Source of the DNA: Terrimonas ferruginea DSM 30193
Lineage (GTDB): Bacteria; Bacteroidota; Bacteroidia; Chitinophagales; Chitinophagaceae
NCBI RefSeq assembly: GCF_000425585.1
Contig: NZ_KE384403.1
Span: 34,035-98,034, forward strand
Length of the DNA: 64,000 nt
Reading direction: 5' to 3'
Position 1 is the stretch's first letter, and each line of letters opens with the position of its first letter. Under the pieces are notes generated by a model. It made no database searches, had not been told where the DNA came from, and saw only the letters and a list, made by a program, of their open reading frames with translations. This document shows, in pieces, positions 34,373 to 42,788 of this stretch. The position numbers and the translations under genes were made by a program.

Positions 34373-34942
34373 TTAATTCATGCTGAGCTGGGCAGTCAGG
34401 GTTTCTTCACCCTGCTTCCAGTTGCAGGGGCACAGTTCGTCTGTTTGCAGAGCATCCAGTACGCGCAGTACTTCCTGTACGTTACGGCCTACATTCAGGT
34501 CGTATACGCTTACCCAGCGAACGATACCCTGCGGATCGATGATAAAGGTAGCACGGTAAGCGATTTTCTCTTCCGCATCGAGGATACCCAGTTCTTCAGC
34601 GAGTGATTTAGAGGTATCGGCCAGCATGGGGAATTTCAGGTCGCGCAGATCAGCGTGGTCTCTTCTCCAGGCAGCGTGTACAAATTCAGAATCTGTTGAA
34701 GCGCCGATCAGCACCGTGTCGCGGTCTTCGAAATCGCTGGTCTTTTTGTTGAATTCGGCAATTTCAGTAGGGCATACGAAAGTGAAATCTTTCGGCCACC
34801 AGAACATAACGGTCCACTTGCCGTCTTTGCTTGCGTGTTCATTGGTCAGTTCAATAAATTCTTTTCCTTTTTCGATCGATACGACTGCTTTCTTCTTAAA
34901 GGCAGGAAAGGTGCTTCCGATGGACAATACTCTGTTGCTCAT
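34373..34942 (-). CDS. ahpC: AhpC-type 2-Cys peroxiredoxin
   Basis: 189 residues. The peroxidatic cysteine is in FTFVCPTEIAEF and the resolving cysteine in DELCPCNWKQGEE; the conserved region FWWPKDFTFVCPT and Arg in AYRATFIIDPQGIVRW fit the AhpC/Prx1 class. It reduces hydrogen peroxide and organic hydroperoxides; AhpD downstream is the candidate reductant since no ahpF is seen. A promoter element and a 46-bp palindrome lie upstream at 35017-35082. Confidence 0.94.
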   Translation of the reverse strand: MSNRVLSIGSTFPAFKKKAVVSIEKGKEFIELTNEHASKDGKWTVMFWWPKDFTFVCPTEIAEFNKKTSDFEDRDTVLIGASTDSEFVHAAWRRDHADLRDLKFPMLADTSKSLAEELGILDAEEKIAYRATFIIDPQGIVRWVSVYDLNVGRNVQEVLRVLDALQTDELCPCNWKQGEETLTAQLSMN

Positions 34943-35016
34943 GACGATGATGATTTATTAAAATGAAAATTATGTTTGAGGCAAGACCGGGCCGGAGACG
35001 GCCCTGTTAGAGGGTG

Positions 35017-35024
35017 CAAATATA
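35017..35024 (-). promoter_or_regulatory. -7 promoter element of ahpC
   Basis: TATATTTG on the minus strand matches TAnnTTTG; transcription would start near 35010, leaving a leader of about 68 nt. There is no good -33 element, which fits an activated promoter with the palindrome at 35037-35082 just upstream. Confidence 0.5.
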
Positions 35025-35036
35025 GAAACCTCCGTT

Positions 35037-35082
35037 ATAGATTTTGATAATATTTGTCTATGGACAATAGATAAAAATCTAT
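35037..35082. promoter_or_regulatory. 46-bp imperfect palindrome upstream of ahpC (possible peroxide-sensor operator)
   Basis: Begins ATAGATTTTGATAAT and ends ATAGATAAAAATCTAT. The centre is a perfect TTGTC-TATG-GACAA (35054-35067), and the right end also forms ATAGAT-AAAA-ATCTAT. ATAG/CTAT quarter-sites resemble an OxyR tetramer site, with some spacings off by one or two. It lies about 27-72 nt upstream of the predicted ahpC transcription start, an activator position. Confidence 0.5.
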
Positions 35083-35191
35083 CTGTCTACGAAAAGAATC
35101 GTCGACCAACGCCGTTCGTCTCCTGTTTTCCTTTTAAGCGACGAAATCCTGTCGTCGGTGTTCTTCCGCGTTGGTCCTGACGATTTTAGGA

Positions 35192-35221
35192 TTTGTTCAC
35201 GTTTTTGCGCTGGTAGTTTTG
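35192..35221 (+). promoter_or_regulatory. Promoter of the small secreted protein gene at 35249
   Basis: TTTG (35192-35195), 18 nt, TAGTTTTG (35214-35221): a good match to the Bacteroidota -33/-7 consensus. Transcription would start near 35228, 21 nt before the ATG. Upstream lies an inverted repeat gaccaacgc/gcgttggtc (35104-35112 and 35168-35176). Confidence 0.65.
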
Positions 35222-35248
35222 GTTCATTGACATGCAAAAATTTGAATT

Positions 35249-35578
35249 ATGAAAAAGCTCCTCCTCTTTGTTTTTATCCTCTTTGCTGCCATGCAGCTTT
35301 CTGCCCAGGTAGCCGGCCGCACGCCCCGTTGGGTTTCCGCCCAGGGTTATTGGGTGGCTGAATCCAATAAACAACAACCGCTTGAACACAGCATCCGTTT
35401 TTATAATAATGACGACGTGCTGGTGTACGAAGAAAAACTCAGCGGTGTAAAACTGAACCTGGAACGGCGTAAAGTGCGGATGAAGTTGAAAACGGTGCTG
35501 GACCAGGCCGTGGTCGCCTGGCAGCAACAGAAATCCGGCAACGAAACGGCCATGGTCCGGAAGGCGCTCGAAAACTGA
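35249..35578 (+). CDS. Small secreted hypothetical protein
   Basis: 109 residues. Clear signal peptide (MKKLLLFVFILFAAMQLSAQ) and a mature part of about 89 residues rich in charge (YNNDDVLVYEEKLSGVKLNL, RRKVRMKLKTVLDQAVVAWQ). Not a recognised family. It is followed by a terminator-like hairpin and then, 138 nt on, by the second LytTR two-component operon, whose regulator might control it (inference from CGTTGG-type motifs around both genes). Confidence 0.75.
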   Translation: MKKLLLFVFILFAAMQLSAQVAGRTPRWVSAQGYWVAESNKQQPLEHSIRFYNNDDVLVYEEKLSGVKLNLERRKVRMKLKTVLDQAVVAWQQQKSGNETAMVRKALEN

Positions 35579-35599
35579 CGATGTTTTAATTACCCATAC

Positions 35600-35632
35600 G
35601 GCCGGCCTTTTCAGGCGGGCCTTTTTTATTTT
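35600..35632 (+). terminator. Terminator after the small secreted protein gene
   Basis: The stem ggccggcctttt/...aggcgggcc (about 35600-35621), with a GC core ggcc...gggcc, is followed by CTTTTTTATTTT (35621-35632), a run of T on the + strand. Confidence 0.6.
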
Positions 35633-35635
35633 GTC

Positions 35636-35665
35636 ACCGTTGGTCGCCGGAAATCCACCGTTGGA
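35636..35665 (+). promoter_or_regulatory. LytTR-type binding box (two 9-bp direct repeats, 12-bp spacer)
   Basis: ACCGTTGGT (35636-35644), 12 nt, ACCGTTGGA (35657-35665). The 9-12-9 direct-repeat geometry, 21 bp centre to centre, and the ACCGTTNGT-like core match the known LytTR consensus [TA][AC][CA]GTTN[AG][TG]; only the last base of the second copy deviates. It lies 50-80 nt upstream of the kinase-LytTR operon, suggesting autoregulation. GTTGG at 35660-35664 also pairs with CCAAC at 35673-35677. Confidence 0.65.
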
Positions 35666-35715
35666 CGATTAACCAACATCCTGAACGGCGATTTTATACA
35701 ACCATTTCTACTTTT

Positions 35716-36876
35716 ATGTCAGTTATGGATCAATACCCGTTTATTTTTTCCAGGGAACGTAAATGGCGGCTGCGTCGTCACCTCACTTTCTGGGCCGTGT
35801 GGTGGCTGTCACTGTCCTTCCTGTATTCATTCATTGCCGCACGCACGGCAGGCGATTATCTTTCGCACCTGCCGGTATCCATGATGGAATCGTTGGTTTA
35901 TCTCATCGTGCACATCATGCTTTCTTATCTTCTGATCTATTTTGTCGTGCCGCGTTTTATCATGCGGCAGAAATACGGGCAGGCCGCGATCATGGTGGTT
36001 TGTTGTTTTTTACTGGCCGCCGGTACTTCGGCATTGGTGAAGTTCACGGTGATCAACAACATTTCCGATTTTTATATGATGGAGCCACGGAAGTTTTTCT
36101 GGCCAAGCTGGGCTTCATTTCACATGGCTATGATGGCCGGTTTGCGCGGAGGCATCACGGTTGCGGGTTTTGCGGTAGCCATTAAACTCATGAAAACATT
36201 GTATGAAAAACAGGAACGCAACCTGCAGCTGCAAAAAGAAAACACCGAAAGCCAGTTACAATTATTGAAAGCACAGGTGCATCCGCATTTTCTGTTCAAT
36301 ACGCTCAATAACATTTTTTCGCTGACGCAGGACAAATCACCGGCTGCCGCCAAAATGGTAACCAGTCTTTCCGACATGTTGCGGTTCATGTTGTATGAAA
36401 GCAACAAACCCGTAGTGCCTTTGTCCCGCGAATTCCACCTGATCAGGGAATACATCGCCCTGGAAAAAGTGCGTTACGGCAACCGCCTCGATCTGCATGT
36501 TGAATTACCTGATCAGGACAATGAATTGTATATTGCCCCGTTGTTGCTGTTGCCACTGATCGAAAACAGTTTTAAACACGGAACCAGCGATATCATCGAT
36601 CAGCCTTGGATCACGTTGTCGGCCCGCATCGAAGACAATATGCTTTTTTTAAAATTGCTGAATGGAAAATCTGCCGGCAGCATCATTCCGGGAGAAAACG
36701 GAGGCATCGGTCTTCAAAACGTACGTAAACGTTTACAGTTGCTTTATCCCGGCCGCCACGAGTTACAAATGCAGCAGGAAGAAGAAGTTTTTATCATCAA
36801 TATGAAAGTGGAACTGGTACGTATCAAACAAATACAACCAGGGTCCATAGCCGCCGAAAACCAGCCCCATGTCTGA
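35716..36876 (+). CDS. LytS/YehU-type sensor histidine kinase
   Basis: 386 residues. Four predicted N-terminal membrane helices (about 25-165), a linker coiled coil (YEKQERNLQLQKENTESQLQ), the phospho-accepting motif AQVHPHFLFNTLNNIFSLTQ and an ATPase domain with LPLIENSFKHGTSD and GGIGLQNVRKRLQLLYPG. The gene overlaps the LytTR regulator by 8 nt. Start at 35716 or ATG 35725 three codons in. Confidence 0.93.
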   Translation: MSVMDQYPFIFSRERKWRLRRHLTFWAVWWLSLSFLYSFIAARTAGDYLSHLPVSMMESLVYLIVHIMLSYLLIYFVVPRFIMRQKYGQAAIMVVCCFLLAAGTSALVKFTVINNISDFYMMEPRKFFWPSWASFHMAMMAGLRGGITVAGFAVAIKLMKTLYEKQERNLQLQKENTESQLQLLKAQVHPHFLFNTLNNIFSLTQDKSPAAAKMVTSLSDMLRFMLYESNKPVVPLSREFHLIREYIALEKVRYGNRLDLHVELPDQDNELYIAPLLLLPLIENSFKHGTSDIIDQPWITLSARIEDNMLFLKLLNGKSAGSIIPGENGGIGLQNVRKRLQLLYPGRHELQMQQEEEVFIINMKVELVRIKQIQPGSIAAENQPHV

Positions 36877-37594
36877 GAACCCCTCTGTAAGATGCCTGAT
36901 TGTGGATGATGAGCCGCCAGCGCGGGAGATCATCCGGCGTTATATTGAACAATTACCGTCGCTCGAGCTGGCGGGAGAATGTGGCAATGCCCTCGAAGCA
37001 TTCAGTTTTCTTCAACGCGATTCGGCAGATCTTATTTTTCTCGACATTCGTATGCCACAACTCAGCGGAATTGATTTCTTAAAAAGCCTGAAGAATCGTC
37101 CGAAAGTAATTTTCACTACTGCCTACACAGAATATGCCTTGCATGCGTATGAACTCGATGTGGTGGACTACCTCGTGAAACCGATTCCTTTCGAACGTTT
37201 CCTGCGTGCGGTGGACAAGGCTTTCGGACAAATGCCCGTACCGGCTGCACGCCCAACCATTCAGCCTTCAGCGCAACCCGAATCGTTTGTGTATTTCCGC
37301 GTGGACCGCAAAATGGTGAAAGTGATGTTATCCGAGTTGTTGTACGTGGAAAGCATGAAAGATTATGTGCGGGTATTTACAACCGGCGGCATGCTCATCA
37401 CCAAACAATCGCTGAGCTCGGTGGAAGCGATGTTGCCCGAGACCGGCTTTATCCGCGTACACCGGTCATTTATCGTTTCCATCAATGGCATACGCTCCTT
37501 TAACGCAGAAACGATCGAGACGGCCAAAGCGGCCATCCCGATCGGTAAGCTTTATAAAAATAATGTATTGAAAGTGCTGGGCGGAGCGGTTTAG
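36869..37594 (+). CDS. LytTR-family response regulator
   Basis: 241 residues. Receiver domain: CLIVDDEPPAREIIRRYIEQ, phospho-acceptor in DLIFLDIRMPQLSGIDF, VIFTTAYTEYAL, VDYLVKPIPFERFL. LytTR domain: LLYVESMKDYVRVFTTGGML, ETGFIRVHRSFIVSINGIRS, GKLYKNNVLKVLG. Translationally coupled to the kinase (overlap 36869-36876). The LytTR-type box at 35636-35665 is a plausible target. Confidence 0.94.
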   Translation: MSENPSVRCLIVDDEPPAREIIRRYIEQLPSLELAGECGNALEAFSFLQRDSADLIFLDIRMPQLSGIDFLKSLKNRPKVIFTTAYTEYALHAYELDVVDYLVKPIPFERFLRAVDKAFGQMPVPAARPTIQPSAQPESFVYFRVDRKMVKVMLSELLYVESMKDYVRVFTTGGMLITKQSLSSVEAMLPETGFIRVHRSFIVSINGIRSFNAETIETAKAAIPIGKLYKNNVLKVLGGAV

Positions 37595-37595
37595 A

Positions 37596-39944
37596 TTATT
37601 GCTCCAGTACACGCAGTTTTGCGTAGTTCAACATGATCTTCTTTTCTCCGTTGTGCTCAAATTTTACGGTAGCAATCGGATTGTGTGAAGCGCCTTCCAT
37701 CTTCACCACTTCACCGAAACCAAACTTCTGGTGTTCCACTCGCTGACCAACCTGCAGGTTGGATGTATCGGTTGGCACAAAATCTTCCGATGGTTGGTGC
37801 TCCACCACTTTTTGTACTACAGGTTTGGGACCGAGATAAGGTGGTGGTGTATCTTTTTTGCGGGAAGGCGGCGGACCGTATTGTTTTTCCGCCTGTGCCG
37901 AAGATGATTTACCCCATCCTCCGCCATTCATTCTGTCGAATGCGGAAGTGGAGAATCCGCTGTTGCGGCTTCCTCCGCCGGCAAAACTGCGATCGACAAA
38001 TTCATCGGGTAACTCTTCAATAAAACGGCTGGGCTCGTTTTGTATCAGCGATCCGAATTTATAACGCTGATTGGCGTAAGAAATCCAGAGTCTTTCTTTG
38101 GCGCGTGTGATCACCACATAAAAAAGGCGGCGCTCTTCTTCCAGTTCTTCACGGCTGTTGATGCTCATGGCATTGGGAAAAAGCGACTCTTCCAGCCCGG
38201 CTGCGAACACGCAACTGAACTCGAGGCCTTTTGCCGCGTGGATGGTCATCAGTTTTACCGAATCCGAATTAGGATCTTTGTTATCTGCATCGGTGAGCAA
38301 AGTGATCTGTTGCAGGTAGGAACCGAGACTTTTATCCACCACCTCACCGTCTTCATTGTCCGGACTTTCGACCCATTCCTTGATACTGTTCATCAACTCC
38401 TGGATGTTCTCGTAGCGTGCAACCCCTTCGGTGCTTTTATCGTTGAATAATTCTTTTACGAGATTGGTTTGCTTGCCTACATGAAATGCCACTTCATAAG
38501 CATTCTTTGTTTGCAGCATGCTGGCGAAACTTTTGATCATCGTTACAAAATTCTCGATGGCCTCGAGCGTACCCGCACGAAAACCGAGCTGTGCCGCATT
38601 CTCCAGCACTTCCCACATGGAAATATCCCGCTCATTTGCCAGCAACAATGTTTTATCGATGGTTGTTTTACCGATGCCGCGTACGGGATAATTGATAATC
38701 CGTTTCAGTGCTTCTTCGTCTCTGTGATTGACGAGGAGGCGCAGGTAGGCTACCATATCTTTCACCTCTTTGCGCTGGTAGAAGCTAAGGCCGCCGTACA
38801 TGATATAGGGAATACCCATTTTGCGGAGGCTTTCTTCGAATGCGCGGCTTTGCGCGTTGGTGCGGTAAAGAATCGCAAAATCTTTGTTGGCGTAGTGGTT
38901 GCGCAGTTTTTGTTCCTGGATAGTATCTGCAACATACTTTCCTTCTTCGTTGTCCGTCATGGTGCGTACGAGGCGGATCTTTTCGCCTTGCCCGTTGTCG
39001 GTGAACAGTTTCTTTTCGATCTGTCCTTTGTTATTCGAGATCACTTCGTTGGCAACGTTAAGAATGGTCTTTGAGCTGCGGTAGTTTTGCTCGAGCATCA
39101 CCACTTTCACGTCGTCGTAATCTTTCTGAAACTGTAAAATGTTTTGGATGGTGGCCCCGCGGAAAGAATAAATGCTTTGCGCGTCATCACCTACCACGCA
39201 CACGTTTTCATAACGTGAACCCAATATCTTGATCACTTCGTACTGTGCAGGGTTGGTATCCTGGTACTCATCGATGAGGATATAGCGGAATTTTTCCTGG
39301 TATTTATTACGTGCGTCGGGAACATCTCTGAGCAATTCATAAAACTTCAGCAACAGGTCGTCGAAGTCCATGGCGCCGTTCTTAAAGCAGCGTTTCACAT
39401 AGGCGTCATAAATCTGCGCAATGGCAGGTCTGTTGGCGCGCATATCTTCCTGCATCAGCGCAGGACTTTCCGCGTATTCGCGGGCGGTTACCAGTGCGTT
39501 CTTTGCGGAGGAAATACGATTATAAACGATGTTGGGCTTGTATTGTTTATCGTCGAGATGCAATTCGTTGATCACGGTTTTGATCACGCCTTTGGCATCG
39601 TCGGTATCGTAAATGGTAAAGTTGGATGGATAGCCGATGCGTGTGGCTTCCGAGCGAAGGATGCGTGCAAACACGGAGTGGAAAGTACCGATGTACAGGT
39701 TACGGGCTTCGCTGTTGCCCAGGATTTTCTCGATACGTTCCTTCATTTCTTTTGCCGCCTTGTTGGTGAAGGTGAGCGCCAGAATATTGAAAGCATCCAC
39801 GCCTGAGGCCATCAGGTGTGCAATGCGGGTGGTGAGTACTTTGGTTTTACCGCTACCGGCACCCGCCACGATCATGATGGGGCCGTCCTTGTGCAATACT
39901 GCTTCGCGTTGCCGCTCATTCAAACCTTGTAAATAGTCATGCAT
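37596..39944 (-). CDS. pcrA: UvrD/PcrA/Rep-type ATP-dependent DNA helicase
   Basis: 782 residues, superfamily 1A. Walker A in VAGAGSGKTKVLTTRIAHL (near residue 27), ALTFTNKAAKEMKERIEKIL, Walker B in LIDEYQDTNPAQYEVIKILG, VVGDDAQSIYSFRGATIQNI, LEQNYRSSKTILNVANEVIS, and the VI motif FYVVITRAKERLWISYA. The C-terminal tail has a low-complexity linker (about 650-720) and an SH3-like end (GQRVEHQKFGFGEVVKMEG) that in PcrA contacts RNA polymerase. It unwinds DNA in repair and replication. Stop lies 2 nt from the LytTR gene end, convergent. Confidence 0.95.
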   Translation of the reverse strand: MHDYLQGLNERQREAVLHKDGPIMIVAGAGSGKTKVLTTRIAHLMASGVDAFNILALTFTNKAAKEMKERIEKILGNSEARNLYIGTFHSVFARILRSEATRIGYPSNFTIYDTDDAKGVIKTVINELHLDDKQYKPNIVYNRISSAKNALVTAREYAESPALMQEDMRANRPAIAQIYDAYVKRCFKNGAMDFDDLLLKFYELLRDVPDARNKYQEKFRYILIDEYQDTNPAQYEVIKILGSRYENVCVVGDDAQSIYSFRGATIQNILQFQKDYDDVKVVMLEQNYRSSKTILNVANEVISNNKGQIEKKLFTDNGQGEKIRLVRTMTDNEEGKYVADTIQEQKLRNHYANKDFAILYRTNAQSRAFEESLRKMGIPYIMYGGLSFYQRKEVKDMVAYLRLLVNHRDEEALKRIINYPVRGIGKTTIDKTLLLANERDISMWEVLENAAQLGFRAGTLEAIENFVTMIKSFASMLQTKNAYEVAFHVGKQTNLVKELFNDKSTEGVARYENIQELMNSIKEWVESPDNEDGEVVDKSLGSYLQQITLLTDADNKDPNSDSVKLMTIHAAKGLEFSCVFAAGLEESLFPNAMSINSREELEEERRLFYVVITRAKERLWISYANQRYKFGSLIQNEPSRFIEELPDEFVDRSFAGGGSRNSGFSTSAFDRMNGGGWGKSSSAQAEKQYGPPPSRKKDTPPPYLGPKPVVQKVVEHQPSEDFVPTDTSNLQVGQRVEHQKFGFGEVVKMEGASHNPIATVKFEHNGEKKIMLNYAKLRVLEQ

Positions 39945-40012
39945 GGGCGCAAGTTACGAAGCGGGGCAAACAGCAGCCAATAAAATATCGTTGTCCTTGT
40001 TTTTTTAACGCA

Positions 40013-40040
40013 AAAAAAGCGGGAGAAATCTCCCGCTTTT
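40013..40040 (-). terminator. Terminator downstream of the 40062-40568 gene
   Basis: A perfect 12-bp stem, aaaagcgggaga (40015-40026) and tctcccgctttt (40029-40040), with a 2-nt loop. On the minus strand it is followed by a run of T (complement of aaaaaaa at 40012-40018), a strong intrinsic terminator. Confidence 0.85.
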
Positions 40041-40061
40041 CTGAAAATATTGAAAATGAAA

Positions 40062-40568
40062 TTATTCGTTGCTGAATGAATTGAAAAACGAATCTTTTGA
40101 AGCGGATGACTGTCCTTCAGGAACAGTAACGCTGAGAGAGAACATGCGGCTGCCGAGGAAGATCACGCGCATGAATATTTCGGTGTTTTTATCGTCTTTA
40201 CCGACCATATAGTACGCCGGATAATCTTTCCAGTTGTTGATCTCTGCGGTGGTCAGTTCGATCCCCGGAACTTGTTGTTTGATCCCTTCCTGTACCTGGG
40301 TAAAAAACATATCGGTTCCGGCCGAAGCCATAACGGTGGCGGAATCGAGTCCCATTTCATTCAGGTCGATAAATCCGGCTACGTAATGAATGCTGTCTGC
40401 GCCCTGGTATTGATACGCTGGTGCTTCGCCGAGTTTTTCAGCAGCTTTTGGAAACTTAATGGAGGCGGTGCCTTCAATGGTTTGTTTTACCCAATCTTTC
40501 TGGGCCTGCACGGGATTCATGCCAGCGAATGTGAGTGCCAGCACACAGATGGTAATGATTCTTTTCAT
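40062..40568 (-). CDS. Secreted hypothetical protein
   Basis: 168 residues from ATG 40566-40568 (MKRIITICVLALTFAGMNPV), signal peptide cleaved near VQAQ. The mature part (KDWVKQTIEGTASIKFPKAA, GADSIHYVAGFIDLNEMGLD, FMRVIFLGSRMFSLSVTVPE) resembles lipoprotein/PsbP-like beta-rich domains seen in Bacteroidota. Not assigned to a characterised family. It ends in a strong terminator; the gene upstream is the 524-residue helical protein. Confidence 0.72.
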   Translation of the reverse strand: MKRIITICVLALTFAGMNPVQAQKDWVKQTIEGTASIKFPKAAEKLGEAPAYQYQGADSIHYVAGFIDLNEMGLDSATVMASAGTDMFFTQVQEGIKQQVPGIELTTAEINNWKDYPAYYMVGKDDKNTEIFMRVIFLGSRMFSLSVTVPEGQSSASKDSFFNSFSNE

Positions 40569-40634
40569 GTGATTAGTCAAGGGAGATTACGCCGACCCAA
40601 GGAACCGGCGGGTCCCTCACAAATATCGTAAACC

Positions 40635-42209
40635 TCAGGCGGCTTTCGCGCCGGTGTATCTTCTTTTTTTGCTTTTCAGATACTTGTTGTGGATAATTTC
40701 GCTCATCGGTTTCTGCTGCACCTTGCTTTCCAGCCAGGAAATAATATCGAGGTAAGCAAATGATCTTGTCTCGAACCGGTTGCCTTCCAGGTGTTTTACA
40801 TTCTCCAGGAATTTCTCCAGCTCGGGGCGTTGCTGGTTGCGGGTAAATTTGAAAGAATTGCGGAAGAAGCGGAACATCTCCTCTTCGATCACCGTCAGAT
40901 TCTGCATTTTCGACATATAACGGTACACCGAGCGGGTGAGCGAATCCATCAGGTCCATATTTCCCAGCTCAAAATGAGCGAGCAGGTGTACAAGGCGGGC
41001 ATAACACTGAAGGTCGCTGCGCAAACCGGTTGGTTCGTTGATAATATCCTGCAGAAAATCGATGCATGTACTGTAATCGCCGCTGCCAAAATACAATGTG
41101 GCAATTTTATAATTCACCACCATGATGCGGTGGCGGTCGATGAACATATTGTACTCGGCCAGCTTTTCGCGGATGCCGGGCACGAGTTTGAGTCCTTCTT
41201 TGAATGTGCCGGTGATATTATGAAAATTAATACGTGCACTGGCGAGATACACAAAGGACTGCACGCGGAAGTTTTCATTTTGCTGTACCCGTTTAGAAGC
41301 GGCAAAGTCTTCGAACCGTTGCAGATCGACCTGGAATTTTTCATAATTGCGCAGATCGAAATGCGCATTGAGCAGGTTGTGCATGCCTTTGATATAGTGA
41401 CCGGTTTCCACGCGTTGTGCCACCGGAAACTCATCAAACAGGTCAACCCATTTTTGTGTGTAGCGATAATACATCAGGAAATCCTGGCGGATGAATGCGT
41501 ACCAGGTATAACTCTGATAGAGATAAAGGCGTTCGTAAAAGCCATCGCGGTCGGGGGCGCCGGGTGGCAGGTTTTCGCGGAAAAATTTTTCCAGGCGTTC
41601 TTCGTCGGCATCGTTGCGGGCGTGGCCGTGCTGGATATAAAACCCGTACAACTGGAGCGCCAGGTCGGAAAGGCGGGACACCATGTCCAGCTTTTCATTA
41701 ACGGTATTGGCCTCTACGGAAAGCTGGATCGTGCGTTCGCCATAGTTACCCGTAACGTGCAGGTTTTCAATCCGTTTTTCCAGCGCGATGAGTTGCGGCA
41801 GGAAGAAATACTTCTGGTTTTCGTAAGCCAGCTCCTTGGCTTTGTCGATGATGCGGATGCTCTGGAGGAACAGCCCTTTTTTATAAAGAATATGGGCGTG
41901 GTCAAACAATTCATTCAACTGAAGATCAAGGCTGTCGGCGGCTTTCAGCAGGCGGAGGCTTCCCAGGATCTGTTTGTAAAGATGGATCTTGAGGTTGGCG
42001 AGCTGCGGTTTGGTAACGGCAGGGAGTTTTTTGAGCAAAACGCGCTCATCGTACTCTTCCATTTTATCCAATGCATCGAAAAGCTGAACGACTTTGAGGT
42101 TTTCCTTGGCCGAACTGCGTGTGATATAGAGCTTAAAATGCCTCTTTTCGGCTTTTTCAAGCGAATGAATCAATTGAAATAATATGTCGGCCGGCCGGTT
42201 GGGCATCAT
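40635..42209 (-). CDS. Large helical-repeat protein (TPR-like, conserved hypothetical)
   Basis: 524 residues. Almost entirely alpha-helical with no signal peptide or membrane segment; TPR-like helical hairpins are visible (FLQSIRIIDKAKELAYENQK, GDYSTCIDFLQDIINEPTGL). The C-terminus is basic (NKYLKSKKRRYTGAKAA). Common in Chitinophagaceae, without known function. The 463-residue frame on the opposite strand (40791-42182) is a shadow. A -7-like element TATCTTTG (complement of 42253-42260) lies about 44 nt upstream of the ATG. Confidence 0.8.
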   Translation of the reverse strand: MMPNRPADILFQLIHSLEKAEKRHFKLYITRSSAKENLKVVQLFDALDKMEEYDERVLLKKLPAVTKPQLANLKIHLYKQILGSLRLLKAADSLDLQLNELFDHAHILYKKGLFLQSIRIIDKAKELAYENQKYFFLPQLIALEKRIENLHVTGNYGERTIQLSVEANTVNEKLDMVSRLSDLALQLYGFYIQHGHARNDADEERLEKFFRENLPPGAPDRDGFYERLYLYQSYTWYAFIRQDFLMYYRYTQKWVDLFDEFPVAQRVETGHYIKGMHNLLNAHFDLRNYEKFQVDLQRFEDFAASKRVQQNENFRVQSFVYLASARINFHNITGTFKEGLKLVPGIREKLAEYNMFIDRHRIMVVNYKIATLYFGSGDYSTCIDFLQDIINEPTGLRSDLQCYARLVHLLAHFELGNMDLMDSLTRSVYRYMSKMQNLTVIEEEMFRFFRNSFKFTRNQQRPELEKFLENVKHLEGNRFETRSFAYLDIISWLESKVQQKPMSEIIHNKYLKSKKRRYTGAKAA

Positions 42210-42319
42210 GTGGAAATTAACGTGAAATACACGAGCAGCAAGGATTTGCGGGCAAAGATAGCCGGTTTGGGATAAATAAACCAGCCGTAAGTTGTTTACG
42301 GGCAGCGTTGTAAGTGTAT

Positions 42320-42534
42320 TAATTTCGTATCAGCAACGGTGCAAAAAAAGATTCACATGGCAAGCAATCGTTGTGAAAGAGGCAAGACGTCAGAGGTCAA
42401 AAAGTTGAGAAAAGAAGTCCTCGAAAAAATCCGGGTAAAACCGGAACTCCAAGTTCTACTTTAAGATTTTTCATATGGCAAGCAATCGTTAGAGGTCAGT
42501 CCGTTTCTACGGAAGGGCCTTTTTTATTTCTAAG
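42320..42534 (+). ncRNA. Putative structured non-coding RNA, unit A
   Basis: Promoter-like TTG (42292-42294) and TAATTTCG (42320-42327) lie 25 nt apart; the RNA would start near 42334. It contains three related motifs: GGCAAGCAATCGTT at 42359-42372 inside a perfect stem TTCACA/TGTGAA, ACGTCAGAGGTC (about 42388-42399) and GGCAAGCAATCGTTAGAGGTC at 42478-42498. The 3' end is a 10-bp terminator stem with two internal A/G mismatches, GGTCAGTCCG/CGGAAGGGCC, plus TTTTTT, ending at about 42530. A 35-codon frame MASNRCERGKTSEV... (42357-42464) exists, but its counterpart is not conserved in unit B. Confidence 0.55.
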
Positions 42535-42788
42535 AGCGTCCTGCGAAAATAAGCGATATTCTATTTTGCCAGCCAATTTTTTCTTTTTTGCTTTTTCACG
42601 GATGTGGATATCACGCGGTTGTCAAAAGGCCCTCATTTTAATCGTCTTTCTGACACGAAAAAAACCGTTGGCCATCATACCGGTATTTGATGTAGATGCT
42701 TGCTGGTAAAGGGTTTGCGGGTAGTAAATGGCCATTAGGCATAAAGAAAAGCGGCCAAACTTGTCTTTCGGACTTCGTTTAGCCGCTG

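Noticed and set aside
40791..42182. 463-residue frame antisense to the 524-residue helical protein
   Set aside because: No family features, cysteine-rich and low-complexity translation, fully overlapped by a better-supported gene on the other strand; a codon-bias shadow.
42751..42786. gcggccaaac...gtttagccgc as a terminator of a minus-strand gene
   Set aside because: No gene ends there; recorded only as an inverted repeat within the RNA region.
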